Source: Acinetobacter baumannii (GTDB taxonomy: Bacteria > Pseudomonadota > Gammaproteobacteria > Pseudomonadales > Moraxellaceae). Taken from it: a stretch of 64,000 bases of DNA. Position numbers and translations under genes: made by a program. The notes under the pieces were generated by a model that saw only the letters and a program-made list of their open reading frames with translations, was not told the DNA's origin and made no database searches. The stretch's first letter is position 1. Each line of letters opens with the position of its first letter. Positions 9,511 through 18,552 of the stretch are shown here, one piece after another. Location: the NCBI RefSeq assembly GCF_016508585.1, contig NZ_JADVOP010000011.1, positions 45,229-109,228 on the forward strand, written 5' to 3'.

Positions 9511-11160
9511 TCATGACTGAAATTCACCTACTGAACGCTCTTTTGCCCAGTCACGCAAGATAAATTTCTGTAACTTTCCTGTTGATGTTTTTGGAATCTC
9601 ACAAATCACGACGCTTTTGGGTACTTTAAAACGTGCCAAATGCTGTTTGCAAAACTCAATCACTTCCTCAGAAGTTGTTTCTGCACCTTGCTTCAGCTCA
9701 ATAAAAGCGCAAGGCACTTCTTGCCAACGGGGATCAGGTTGAGCGACCACCGCTGCTGTCATAATGGCAGGATGGGTATAGAGTACTTCTTCTACCTCCA
9801 ATGAGGAGATATTCTCACCGCCGGAAATAATGATGTCTTTAGAACGATCCATGATTTTTGCATAACCATCGGGTTGGCAAACGGCTAAATCACCGGTATG
9901 AAACCAGCCTCCCTTAAATGCTTCTTCAGTCGCTTGGGTGTTTTTTAAATAACCTTTCATCACAATGTTGCCACGGAACATAATTTCCCCCATGGTCTTG
10001 CCATCATTTGGAACAGGTTGCATTGTTTCTGCATCTAGAACACGCATACCATCTTGCAAAGGATAAGGAACACCTTGACGCGAATGCAATTGAGCCTGCT
10101 CTTGTATCGACAAATCACTCCATCCTGCTTGTGATGCACATAATGCTGAAGGACCATAGGTTTCTGTAAGTCCATAAACATGATTTACTTGAACACCAAT
10201 ATGATGCATACCCTCAATAATTGCCGCCGGAGGTGCCGCGCCAGCCACCATGACTTCAACATGATGTTTAAATTTAATCTGCTTATCTTTTGGTGTGTTA
10301 ATCAACATTGATAAGACAATCGGCGCACCACAGAAATAATCAACTTTGTATTGATCAATCAGTTTGTAAACCAGTTCAGGGTCAATTTTACGTAAACAGA
10401 TATTGGTGCCGCCATTGGCTGCTACAGTCCAGGCAAAACACCAGCCATTACAGTGAAATAGGGGGAGTGTCCATAGGTATTTACAACGTGGTGTCATACC
10501 ACATGCGATGATATTGCTTGCGGCATTAATATAAGCACCACGATGGTGATAGACCACACCTTTGGGATTGCCTGTTGTTCCAGAGGTATAATTCAGGCTG
10601 ATGGCATCCCATTCATCTTGAGGTAAGTGCCATTCAAAATCGGGATCTCCACCTTGAAGCCATTGTTCATATTCGATTTGACCAATACGCGGAGACGTAT
10701 CATTTTTCTCATATTCAACGTCAGCAACATCAATGATATAGATACTCTGAGACAGCATGGCTACAGCTTCTTGCGCCAATGCCGCAAATTCAGGGTCAAC
10801 CAAAAGTACTTTGGTTTCTGCATGTTCTAACATGAATGCGATGGTTTTCGCATCTAACCGGGTATTCAAGGTGTTTAATACAGCCCCCGCCATAGGGACG
10901 GCAAAATGCGCTTCGACCATAGCCGGAATATTCGGTAAAAGAACGGAAACCGTATCATTTTTCTCAATGCCTAGATTTCGTAATTGATGTGCAAATTGGC
11001 GACAACGTTGATAAGTTTGTCGCCAAGAAATATGGCGCTGACCATGAACGATTGCATCCTGATCAGGATAAATATAAGCCGCGCGTTCTAGGTAACGTAA
11101 AGGTGATAATGCTACAAAATTTGCAGGTGTGCGTGGTAATTCATCATATGCACTGACCAT
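9511..11160 (-). CDS. Acyl-CoA synthetase (AMP-forming)
   Basis: This 549-residue member of the ANL adenylate-forming family would activate a carboxylic acid with ATP to an acyl-AMP and then an acyl-CoA. The AMP-binding core motif SLNYTSGTTGNPKGVVYHHRG, the LPLFHCNGWCFAW segment typical of the medium-chain acyl-CoA ligase branch (AlkK-like), VYGLTETYGP, the FHTGDLAV hinge region and the C-terminal catalytic lysine motif PKTSTGKLQK are all present. A GGAG site precedes the ATG. It lies beside an AraC-type regulator, two acyl-CoA dehydrogenases and a ceramidase-like operon, which fits a fatty-acid salvage role. The exact chain length is not deducible. Confidence 0.9.
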   Translation of the reverse strand: MVSAYDELPRTPANFVALSPLRYLERAAYIYPDQDAIVHGQRHISWRQTYQRCRQFAHQLRNLGIEKNDTVSVLLPNIPAMVEAHFAVPMAGAVLNTLNTRLDAKTIAFMLEHAETKVLLVDPEFAALAQEAVAMLSQSIYIIDVADVEYEKNDTSPRIGQIEYEQWLQGGDPDFEWHLPQDEWDAISLNYTSGTTGNPKGVVYHHRGAYINAASNIIACGMTPRCKYLWTLPLFHCNGWCFAWTVAANGGTNICLRKIDPELVYKLIDQYKVDYFCGAPIVLSMLINTPKDKQIKFKHHVEVMVAGAAPPAAIIEGMHHIGVQVNHVYGLTETYGPSALCASQAGWSDLSIQEQAQLHSRQGVPYPLQDGMRVLDAETMQPVPNDGKTMGEIMFRGNIVMKGYLKNTQATEEAFKGGWFHTGDLAVCQPDGYAKIMDRSKDIIISGGENISSLEVEEVLYTHPAIMTAAVVAQPDPRWQEVPCAFIELKQGAETTSEEVIEFCKQHLARFKVPKSVVICEIPKTSTGKLQKFILRDWAKERSVGEFQS

Positions 11161-11394
11161 GTTGAGCTCCGTCTCTATTTGTTCTAATGTCCATGCTTAA
11201 AAGATAGGCACAACAAGAACAAAATTCATTTATGCTTTAGTCGAGTATGGGTTAAAATGTAAATGTATTTACATGGTTTTGTCCTGTTGATGTTTAAAAG
11301 CTGATTTTTAAGAGTTTGAATTAAATGAATATTTTAATTAATTTTTGGCAATTCGAAAATTAGGGAGCTGTCTGGATATTTACCTATTTAAATA

Positions 11395-12440
11395 TTAGGG
11401 AATTGAACTTATGAGTTTGGTTTTCTTATACTCAGTCGGAGAAAATCCTGTCCATTTCTTGAATGCGCGACGAAACTCTCTCAGCTCACTAAAGCCTAAA
11501 TTAAAACTGATTTGGCTGATTGATTGTCTTCAAGCCATTGCTTGGCTTTATGTTCTAAAACTTGTTGCTTCAAGTGCTGAAAACTCAGACCATCGTTAAG
11601 TAGTAAACGTCTTAAGTGGCGTTCACTTAAATGGAAATGCTGCGCAGCCTGCTGCATATCAAAACGCTCTGGCAAATGACTTTCAATTAAATGCTGTAAT
11701 ACATGAACTATACTGTGCTGATTGATTTGATTAAATTGCTTTAATGCCTGCTGACACATTTGGATCGCAATTTGGTAGTTAACTGGACTGTGGTTTTTAA
11801 GTGGTTTGGCTAATAGGGTATTTGGAAATCGAATCAAATTTCTGTTGCTTTTAAAAATTATGGGGCACTGAAAAATACGCTGATATTCTTGTATGTACGC
11901 GGAATGATCATAGCTGAGTTCTAGGTTGATGAGTTCATAATCCCGATCTAACATCATGTTTAGACAGGTCATGATACTGGCAAAAACTTCATCACAAAAA
12001 AATGCTTTGAGTGAACCACAATCACTGCGTTCAATCAGCTCGATTTCACAATAGTTTTGACTCAAATGAACACTTAAATCCAAAACACTGCCTGAAATAG
12101 GGTGATACTGCAAAGCTGTTTCCAGTGCTTCTGCAACAGTTTTGCACGCTTGCATTGCGAAACCCAAAATACCAATGGAAATTTGTCCTTCATGGCTACC
12201 CAATAATAAACCTAGATGCTTTTGTTGAGTACAGTTGAGGGCCTGCTGAATTACCCTGCAAAGTTCCGAAAACGCAACAAAACCTTGCCCTTGGCGAATC
12301 TGTTCCAAGTCAAGATTTTGTGGTTTAAACCAATCTTCATATTGCCAATCTTGTTGTTCCCCATAATGAATCAAACTGGTGAGGATCATAGGTGGAATAT
12401 AAAATTGTGTATTGGCAAATTCCTTTTGTTGTGAGCCCAT
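11395..12440 (-). pseudogene. AraC-family regulator broken by a frameshift
   Basis: The first 314 residues read as an AraC-family protein of the OruR/ArgR-like type: an N-terminal ligand-sensing domain (about residues 15-210) and the first helix-turn-helix (MQQAAQHFHLSERHLRRLL). The frame then ends early at 11496 with the tail SAKSVLI. The second helix-turn-helix continues in another frame (ISQISFNLGFSELREFRRAF, then KKWTGFSPTEYKK) to a stop at 11395-11397. The break falls in a tandem AATC tract near 11520. Adding one AATC unit restores a single frame, so a 4-bp slippage loss is the simplest explanation. The truncated product lacks half of the DNA-binding domain and is probably inactive, unless the shift is a sequencing error or phase-variable. 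Confidence 0.75.
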
Positions 12441-12535
12441 AAAGTCCGTTTAGCCCCCCATATTGTTGTTGCTTTTACCCTAGTTGGTATCGCATATTTT
12501 TGATTAATATTCAATCTAGTTCTAGTGTTGTATTA

Positions 12536-12843
12536 GGGTCTGTTGACAATTCGCCTATGTTTGCGACTAGGTGTGTTTTTTAGACGATTTTAGACGCGAA
12601 ATACGAAATTTAGTCATTCTAAATAAGTAGTTCGAAACGAAGAAGCGGCAAAAAACACGCTAGTCCCCGCTACGCCTTGCGCTGCAAACAAAGCAGTGCT
12701 TTGTTCTTGCTCAGGGTTGTGGCTAAAATTATCTCAGGCTACGTTATGAAACTTGAAAATAGTCTCGCTATTCTCTTCGTTTCCTGCCTTGCCTGCTCAA
12801 TTTTAACCTACAACCAAGCCATTTATGAAATGTCAACGGACCC
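12536..12843. mobile_element. MITE-like element, 308 bp, with terminal inverted repeats
   Basis: The ends GGGTCTGTTGACA (12536-12548) and TGTCAACGGACCC (12831-12843) are inverted repeats with one mismatch, and the similarity extends to 15 of 17 bases. The dinucleotide TA flanks both ends, consistent with a TA target duplication. The interior has no intact gene and is rich in small palindromes. The element lies between the broken AraC regulator and the ceramidase-like operon, only about 30 bp before that operon's start codon. The parent transposase family cannot be named from the sequence alone. Confidence 0.7.
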
Positions 12844-12872
12844 TACTTAAAAATGATAAAGGAATATCGTAT

Positions 12873-14639
12873 ATGTTTTGGGTAGGCTGGGCTAAACACG
12901 AGATTGAAATTCAACCACAGGGTTATGCCATGTTTGGTTATGGTATGTGGTCGCATCGTGCCTATGAAAAACGTACAGCCTTATTTGCACGGAGTTTCAG
13001 TATTCGCCGTTCAGATTCGGAACAGCCTCTCTTATTTTGCTGTTTGGATTTAGGTTGTATTACCTATGCGATGCGTGAAGGTGTAGTTAAAGCTTTAACT
13101 GAAAAGTTGAATGGACAATTTAATCCGCAACGATTGGTATTGATGGCGACGCATACCCATTCTGGACCAGGTGGCTGTGCCTATGAAGCATTATATAATA
13201 TGCCGACCCCGGGTTTTGTTCCTGAGCATTTAAATGCTGTGATCAATGCTGCTTTGTCCAGTATTCTTCAAGCAATTCAATCAGAACAACAAACCGAGAT
13301 TTTTTATCAAACCCGTCAATTTCCTCATCATACACCTGTTGCATGGAATCGGTCATTAAATGCCTATAATCGTAATCCAGACGTGATTCATAGAACTGAA
13401 GCTGAAACACATCTTGCCTTAAATCGTGAAATGCAATTAATCGGTTTTTACCGTGAAGGGCAACTCTCCGGGTTTATTTCATTATTTGGTGTTCATGCAA
13501 CATGTTTGGGTAATCAACTCAACGCGCATGATGGTGATAACAAAGGTTATGCTGCGATACAAAGTGAAGCGTATTTATTGCGGCAAGGTGTTCCAAATCC
13601 CGTTGCAATTTTTGCACAAGCCACTGCTGGGGATGTATCTCCACATTTTCATGGTCCGAAACAAAATATAATTCGCAGTAGAATCAAAGGTGAAAAACAA
13701 TATCAATATGCGCAACAGAATGGTCGCTATCAAAGTGAGTTGGCGATTAAAGCATTGACTGAAAGTCTAGAAAAAAGGGAAGTTCACCAAAATCAATGGA
13801 GAGGTGGACCAATGAAACTTAACGGCGGTATAGATGCTATCTTGAGTTATGTTGATTTAAGTCAGGTTGAGGTTCCGAGCGAGTTTAGTCAGGTGCCTTA
13901 CAGGGTGAGAACCAGTGCTGCCTGTCATGGTGTTGGATTTATGGGGGGGACACCCGTTGATGGTCAAGGTGCAGCAAAGCCTATCCTTAAAATTTTAACG
14001 CTGTTGTCAAGGCAAGTGCGTAAGAAACGTTTAGCAGATATCAATGCGCCAGATTATATCAAATACAAGGCGTTGTATGAATCTCAATTTCCCAAAGATA
14101 TTGTGCTTGAAAGTCCTGATAACCGGTTGTTGGGCAAACATTTGGATTTTTCTCCAAGTGTTTTTGATCCGCTTATTGCGGAAATGAATCGTCAAGTGAA
14201 AGCAGGTGCAATTCAAACCAGTCCACTTGTTCCGAGTGTTATTCCTTTACAGATCATTCACATTGGTGCATTGGCATTGGTGTGTTGTCCGGGAGAGATT
14301 ACCACGACAGCAGGGCAGCGTTTGATTCAAACAGTGGCAAAGCAACTGACAACTCATCAGATGATTTCAACCACGGCTCTAGTGTCTTACTGCAATGATT
14401 ATATGGGATACATTACCACACAAGAAGAGTATCAAGAGCAAGCCTATGAAGGCGCGCACACCTTATATGGGCAGTGGACACATGCTGCAATTCAATTCAA
14501 GTTTCAATATCTTGCAAGCCAATTAATGATTGATGAGTCGCAACGCAAGTTTGATCAAGTCACTCGCCCTACAAAAATTTCACAACACGAAATAGACCTG
14601 AGAACAAATCATGGCAGTGTAAAAACCGCAGTACGCTAA
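12873..14639 (+). CDS. Neutral/alkaline ceramidase-like hydrolase
   Basis: This protein of about 588 residues belongs to the neutral/alkaline non-lysosomal ceramidase family, Zn amidases that split N-acyl-sphingosines into fatty acid and base. Diagnostic segments are MATHTHSGPGG (Zn-binding histidines), a second histidine region FGVHATCLGNQLNAHDGDNKG, AQATAGDVSPHFHG, and a C-terminal ALVCCPGEITTTAGQRL. No signal peptide is visible, unlike many secreted ceramidases, so the protein may be cytoplasmic and the substrate may differ. The frame can be extended to 12825, but that start lies inside the MITE-like repeat; ATG 12873 with AAAGGA upstream is preferred. It is first of a three-gene operon. 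Confidence 0.8.
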   Translation: MFWVGWAKHEIEIQPQGYAMFGYGMWSHRAYEKRTALFARSFSIRRSDSEQPLLFCCLDLGCITYAMREGVVKALTEKLNGQFNPQRLVLMATHTHSGPGGCAYEALYNMPTPGFVPEHLNAVINAALSSILQAIQSEQQTEIFYQTRQFPHHTPVAWNRSLNAYNRNPDVIHRTEAETHLALNREMQLIGFYREGQLSGFISLFGVHATCLGNQLNAHDGDNKGYAAIQSEAYLLRQGVPNPVAIFAQATAGDVSPHFHGPKQNIIRSRIKGEKQYQYAQQNGRYQSELAIKALTESLEKREVHQNQWRGGPMKLNGGIDAILSYVDLSQVEVPSEFSQVPYRVRTSAACHGVGFMGGTPVDGQGAAKPILKILTLLSRQVRKKRLADINAPDYIKYKALYESQFPKDIVLESPDNRLLGKHLDFSPSVFDPLIAEMNRQVKAGAIQTSPLVPSVIPLQIIHIGALALVCCPGEITTTAGQRLIQTVAKQLTTHQMISTTALVSYCNDYMGYITTQEEYQEQAYEGAHTLYGQWTHAAIQFKFQYLASQLMIDESQRKFDQVTRPTKISQHEIDLRTNHGSVKTAVR

Positions 14640-14651
14640 AGGATCAGCATT

Positions 14652-15926
14652 ATGAATCAGCAAAAATGGAACAATTGGTCTGGGTTTCAACAATCTCAAC
14701 CTGAACATATTTTAAAACCCAGCAGTATAGATGAATTAAAAAGCATTGTTCAAAACCATCATAAGATCCGTGTTGTGGGCGCAGGTCATTCATTTACCCC
14801 GTTGGTGTGTACCGATGCAACACTATTGTCCTTAGACCATTTTTCTGGTGTAGAGAACATCGATACAGCATTAGCACAGGCCAATATTTGGTCAGGAACC
14901 CGGTTGTTTAATTTGGATCAATATTTAGAACCGATACAGCAGTCTTTAATGCAACAGGGGGATATCGACCAACAAAGCTTGGCTGGGGCGGTATCGACTG
15001 GAACACATGGAACAGGTATGGACTTGCATTGTATTTCTGCTTATGTGGAAGCTTTCGAACTCTTAACAGCATCAGGAGAAATACTGAGGTGTAGTCGCCA
15101 AGACAATCCCGATATTTTTGAAGCAGGACGAGTGTCTTTAGGAAGTTTGGGGATACTCACCAAGATCACCATGCAAAACAAACCGCGTTATAAATTGAAA
15201 GAAGATGTACGGCTTTGTTCGGTTAAAGATTTTTTTGAAAATATCGATCTATGGAAAACGCAACATCGTCATATCGAGTGTTTTGCATTTTCACATGCAG
15301 ACCAATTGATATTAAAAACTCTAGACATCACGGATGAAGATATTCAACCGAGAAAATTATCCTGGCCATCAGAAGATGCCTTGCTTACGATATGCTGTGG
15401 TTTGACGAAGTCTTTTCCGGTATTGAATCCCAAGCTGCAAAAGTTATTAGGTGTCTTTGTCAAACCCACCACTTGCGTGGATTGGTCCAGTCAAATTTTT
15501 CCGACTCCACGCGAAACAAAGTTTAATGAGATGGAGTATCAAATTCCTGTACAGTCTGGTATGGAATGTTTACAAGCAGTATTAACCGCACTAAAACATG
15601 CGAAAGCACAAACATTTTTTCCAGTAGAATTTCGTTTTGTCAAAGGTGATGATATTTGGCTGAGTCCGTTCTATCAGCAGGATTCGATTTCAATTTCAGT
15701 CCATCAATATCACAAACAAGCTCCAAACCAATTATTTGATGAAATTGAACCGATTTTTCAGCATTATCATGGTCGCCCTCATTGGGGGAAAATGCATAAC
15801 ATGAGTGCTTCGCAGCTTCAAGACTTATACCCAAAGTGGAATGATTTTATGCAGTTAAGGGCTCAGCTTGACCCTACGCAAAAGTTTTTAAATCCTTATT
15901 TGGAAAAACTGTTCTTGAATACCTAA
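14652..15926 (+). CDS. FAD-linked aldonolactone oxidase-like protein
   Basis: This 424-residue flavoprotein of the VAO/PCMH type resembles D-arabinono-1,4-lactone and L-gulono-1,4-lactone oxidases. The FAD-binding N-terminal half contains VVGAGHSFTPLVCTD and GAVSTGTHGTGMDLH. The C-terminal ALO-type domain ends with the conserved RPHWGKMHN and a terminal segment LDPTQKFLNPYLEK. It would oxidise a sugar lactone or polyol-like alcohol with O2 or another acceptor. It begins 12 bp after the ceramidase-like gene, so the two are co-transcribed. The actual substrate is unknown, and in this context a lipid-linked or amino-alcohol substrate is possible. Confidence 0.85.
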   Translation: MNQQKWNNWSGFQQSQPEHILKPSSIDELKSIVQNHHKIRVVGAGHSFTPLVCTDATLLSLDHFSGVENIDTALAQANIWSGTRLFNLDQYLEPIQQSLMQQGDIDQQSLAGAVSTGTHGTGMDLHCISAYVEAFELLTASGEILRCSRQDNPDIFEAGRVSLGSLGILTKITMQNKPRYKLKEDVRLCSVKDFFENIDLWKTQHRHIECFAFSHADQLILKTLDITDEDIQPRKLSWPSEDALLTICCGLTKSFPVLNPKLQKLLGVFVKPTTCVDWSSQIFPTPRETKFNEMEYQIPVQSGMECLQAVLTALKHAKAQTFFPVEFRFVKGDDIWLSPFYQQDSISISVHQYHKQAPNQLFDEIEPIFQHYHGRPHWGKMHNMSASQLQDLYPKWNDFMQLRAQLDPTQKFLNPYLEKLFLNT

Positions 15927-16001
15927 TTCAGGTCATGGTGCATGAAAAAGGTTGAATAAGGTGGATGTTCAAAAATTAACAGTGAAAGATAGGGGTATGC
16001 A

Positions 16002-17162
16002 ATGAATCATTTTTTTGAGCAGTTAAACCGGGATTTAAAACAATCCGCAGATGTGCTACCACAATTGATTGTTGATGGTCAGGCTTTAGCGCAAAATTTG
16101 CAATATGCAACAACCCAGTTTAAATACGCAACCCATTTACAGCCCCGTCTTGTGGTTAAATCTTTGGCATGTATGGAACTACTTAAGACGGTAAGTACCA
16201 AGCTGTCCACACAACGTTTTATGGTTTTTCACTTACCTCAATTGCTGCCGATTTTAGAGAATTTTTCAGAAGCTGATATTTTACTGGGAAAGCCGATGCC
16301 AGTAAGGCTGGTACAACAGTTTTATACCCATAATCCTCAATCGAAACACAACAATATTCAGTGGTTGGTTGATACCAAAGCACGTTTATTACAGTATCTT
16401 GAGGTGGCGAAAGTTTTAGCAATTCAGCTTCAGGTCAATATCGAGATAGATGTGGGGTTGCATCGTGGCGGTGTAGACTCAAAAGCGCAAATGATTGACC
16501 TACTCAGGTTGATTGAGCAGCATCCTGACAATTTAAAATTTTCAGGATTGATGGGCTACGATGCCCATGTGACAAAACTCCCACCTGTCATCAAGAAAGT
16601 TGAGGTGGCGTATCAAGAATCACAAGCAACTTATCAAAGCTACAAGGATGTGATTCAACAATTCTTTCCACAGCTTTGGCATTCTGATCTCTGTTTTAAT
16701 GGGGGAGGCAGCCCGACCTTTTACCTCCATGTGAAACAGAGTGTGTGTAATGATCTTGCTTTTGGTTCAATGCTGCTTAAACCGAGCGACTTTGACAGTG
16801 AAGGACTACGTGTTTTAAAGGCGTGTTTATGGATTGCAACACCTGTATTAAAGGTGTTGCCGTATTCGCAATTACCAGGGTTGCCGATTTTAAACAAGCT
16901 TCCTCACCGGTCTAAAGCATTATTTGTGTATGGGGGCTATTGGATGGCTGACTATGTCTATCCCCAAGGAATTCATCCACATGTGCTGTATGGGCGTAGT
17001 ACCAATCAAGAAATGGTGAATGTGCCAAAAACAACTCAAATCGAAGTTGATGATTTTGTATTTTTACGACCGACTCAAAGTGAAGCTGTTATTCCTCAGT
17101 TTGCCCAACTGACTTATTATCTAGATCGAAGTTTTAAAAAATGGGAAAGCTTTAGAGAGTGA
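16002..17162 (+). CDS. DSD1 / D-threonine aldolase-type PLP enzyme
   Basis: This 386-residue fold-type III PLP enzyme is related to D-threonine aldolase, D-serine dehydratase (DSD1) and alanine racemase. The PLP lysine region is likely RLVVKSLACMELL (K near residue 53), and IEIDVGLHRGGVDS and LCFNGGGSPTF are family signatures. The C-terminal domain lacks the His/Cys zinc pair of classical D-serine dehydratases: it reads FLRPTQSEAVIPQF. Metal dependence may therefore differ. It ends the operon, 75 bp after the oxidase and followed by a strong terminator. It could cleave a beta-hydroxy-D-amino acid; this is inference. Confidence 0.75.
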   Translation: MNHFFEQLNRDLKQSADVLPQLIVDGQALAQNLQYATTQFKYATHLQPRLVVKSLACMELLKTVSTKLSTQRFMVFHLPQLLPILENFSEADILLGKPMPVRLVQQFYTHNPQSKHNNIQWLVDTKARLLQYLEVAKVLAIQLQVNIEIDVGLHRGGVDSKAQMIDLLRLIEQHPDNLKFSGLMGYDAHVTKLPPVIKKVEVAYQESQATYQSYKDVIQQFFPQLWHSDLCFNGGGSPTFYLHVKQSVCNDLAFGSMLLKPSDFDSEGLRVLKACLWIATPVLKVLPYSQLPGLPILNKLPHRSKALFVYGGYWMADYVYPQGIHPHVLYGRSTNQEMVNVPKTTQIEVDDFVFLRPTQSEAVIPQFAQLTYYLDRSFKKWESFRE

Positions 17163-17172
17163 ATATATAATA

Positions 17173-17198
17173 AAAACCGCCATAGAAATGGCGGTTTT
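17173..17198. terminator. Bidirectional intrinsic terminator
   Basis: A perfect stem AAAACCGCCAT / ATGGCGGTTTT with a four-base loop lies between the convergent PLP-enzyme and lipoprotein genes. Confidence 0.9.
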
Positions 17199-17222
17199 AA
17201 AAATAACAGATGATAGATCAAA

Positions 17223-18296
17223 TCAAAGCGCTTGATTTAGCGCATCCGCTAAAGTTTGTACTGCTGTTTTATTGAAGTAAGTTTCTGACATATCAAGTTT
17301 GTCTTCTGATGGAGCCATTTGATCCTTTATTAAATCTCCAGAAATAACTTGATATGCTTGATATATTTTTCCATTCATTTCTACGCCTGTATAGTTATCA
17401 ACAAAGCTCTTGGAGATACCTGTAGTTGGATTGATCGGATAGACAACTTTATAACCTGCAAATTGATCTTTATGCCAAATGTATCCAGATGGAAGTTCAA
17501 TGTTATCAGTAAACTCTTCTAAGGATTTATAATCAGTTAGATCACTGTCATTAAATGTAATTGTAGGTGTATTAAATATTGATTGCTCAACATAGCTGAG
17601 TTTAGAACCAGAAGGAAACTTTGTTTGATTTGCTAATAATTTTTCTAAAGAACCTTTATGGTTGTTGATTATAATCTGGGCTAGGTCTGAATTTATATAA
17701 CGCTCTACATTACCAGCATTTGGATAGTCGTAATATTTAAAGAGATCAGCAATGGTCATTCCCGAAATATCGATGTGTTTTAAATTTAATTTAATTTGAT
17801 TTTCTATATGAATCGTACACTTATCGGTAAAACTATTGAATATCGCTGAGTTGTCATCTTGGCTGATGAGATAGCCCAATGGAAAGCCAACAGTCAAATT
17901 GGTTTGTTTAAAGCTTGTATCGAGTTTAGATTTCGTTAAAAGATATGATTCTAAAAAGTCAATATTTATTTGCTTTGGTTGATTTTTAAGTAAGGTGGTG
18001 AGATTTTGGTATATCACACCATTCGTAAGCTTATTTGAATATAATACGATAACATCCTCATCGCCACTGTCATTGGGTTGTGTCTCTAGAGAATAGATTT
18101 CATCACTAAAAAAGCCCAGTCCAGTCGTTTTAAGATTTTTGGGAAGTCCATGACTACATTCAATTTTTTCAGATTGGCTTTGGGTATTGGCTATATCTGA
18201 TGTGTGTTCGTTATTGTTAGAACCGCCTCCACAGGCAGTTAATGCCAAGCCAACAAGGATTACAGAACTAAGTTTAGTTAAGTTTATCGAATTCAT
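17223..18296 (-). CDS. Putative lipoprotein of unknown function
   Basis: This 357-residue protein has a lipoprotein signal (VILVGLALTAC, Cys22 as acylation site) followed by a GGGSNNN linker, so it should be anchored in the inner or outer membrane by lipid. The mature domain has no motif I recognise and lacks repeats. It is monocistronic and convergent with the DSD1-type gene. The cell-surface or periplasmic location is well supported; the function is not. Confidence 0.7.
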   Translation of the reverse strand: MNSINLTKLSSVILVGLALTACGGGSNNNEHTSDIANTQSQSEKIECSHGLPKNLKTTGLGFFSDEIYSLETQPNDSGDEDVIVLYSNKLTNGVIYQNLTTLLKNQPKQINIDFLESYLLTKSKLDTSFKQTNLTVGFPLGYLISQDDNSAIFNSFTDKCTIHIENQIKLNLKHIDISGMTIADLFKYYDYPNAGNVERYINSDLAQIIINNHKGSLEKLLANQTKFPSGSKLSYVEQSIFNTPTITFNDSDLTDYKSLEEFTDNIELPSGYIWHKDQFAGYKVVYPINPTTGISKSFVDNYTGVEMNGKIYQAYQVISGDLIKDQMAPSEDKLDMSETYFNKTAVQTLADALNQAL

Positions 18297-18552
18297 TTAG
18301 TTATCCATTGGTTTTATGTTTTTAAAGTCAATAAAATGTCACGCGGCGATGATAAATGACTGTTTCGACAAAATCAAAAACTAAAATTTAGATTAATTGA
18401 AGACAAAGGTTTATAAATACTCAGTAAAGGTGTAAAATTTCACACACTTTTTATTTTGTTCCACCGATTTTATCTTGAGGATCTTCCTCGATCATAATCT
18501 CGCGGTGACATGCTCCATTGTACGGGGCATCACTCCTTAAGGATTTTTAAAT

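Noticed and set aside
12825..12872. Extended N-terminus for the ceramidase-like gene.
   Set aside because: These codons lie in the terminal inverted repeat of the MITE-like element and its flank, and family members start near MFWVGWAKHEI.
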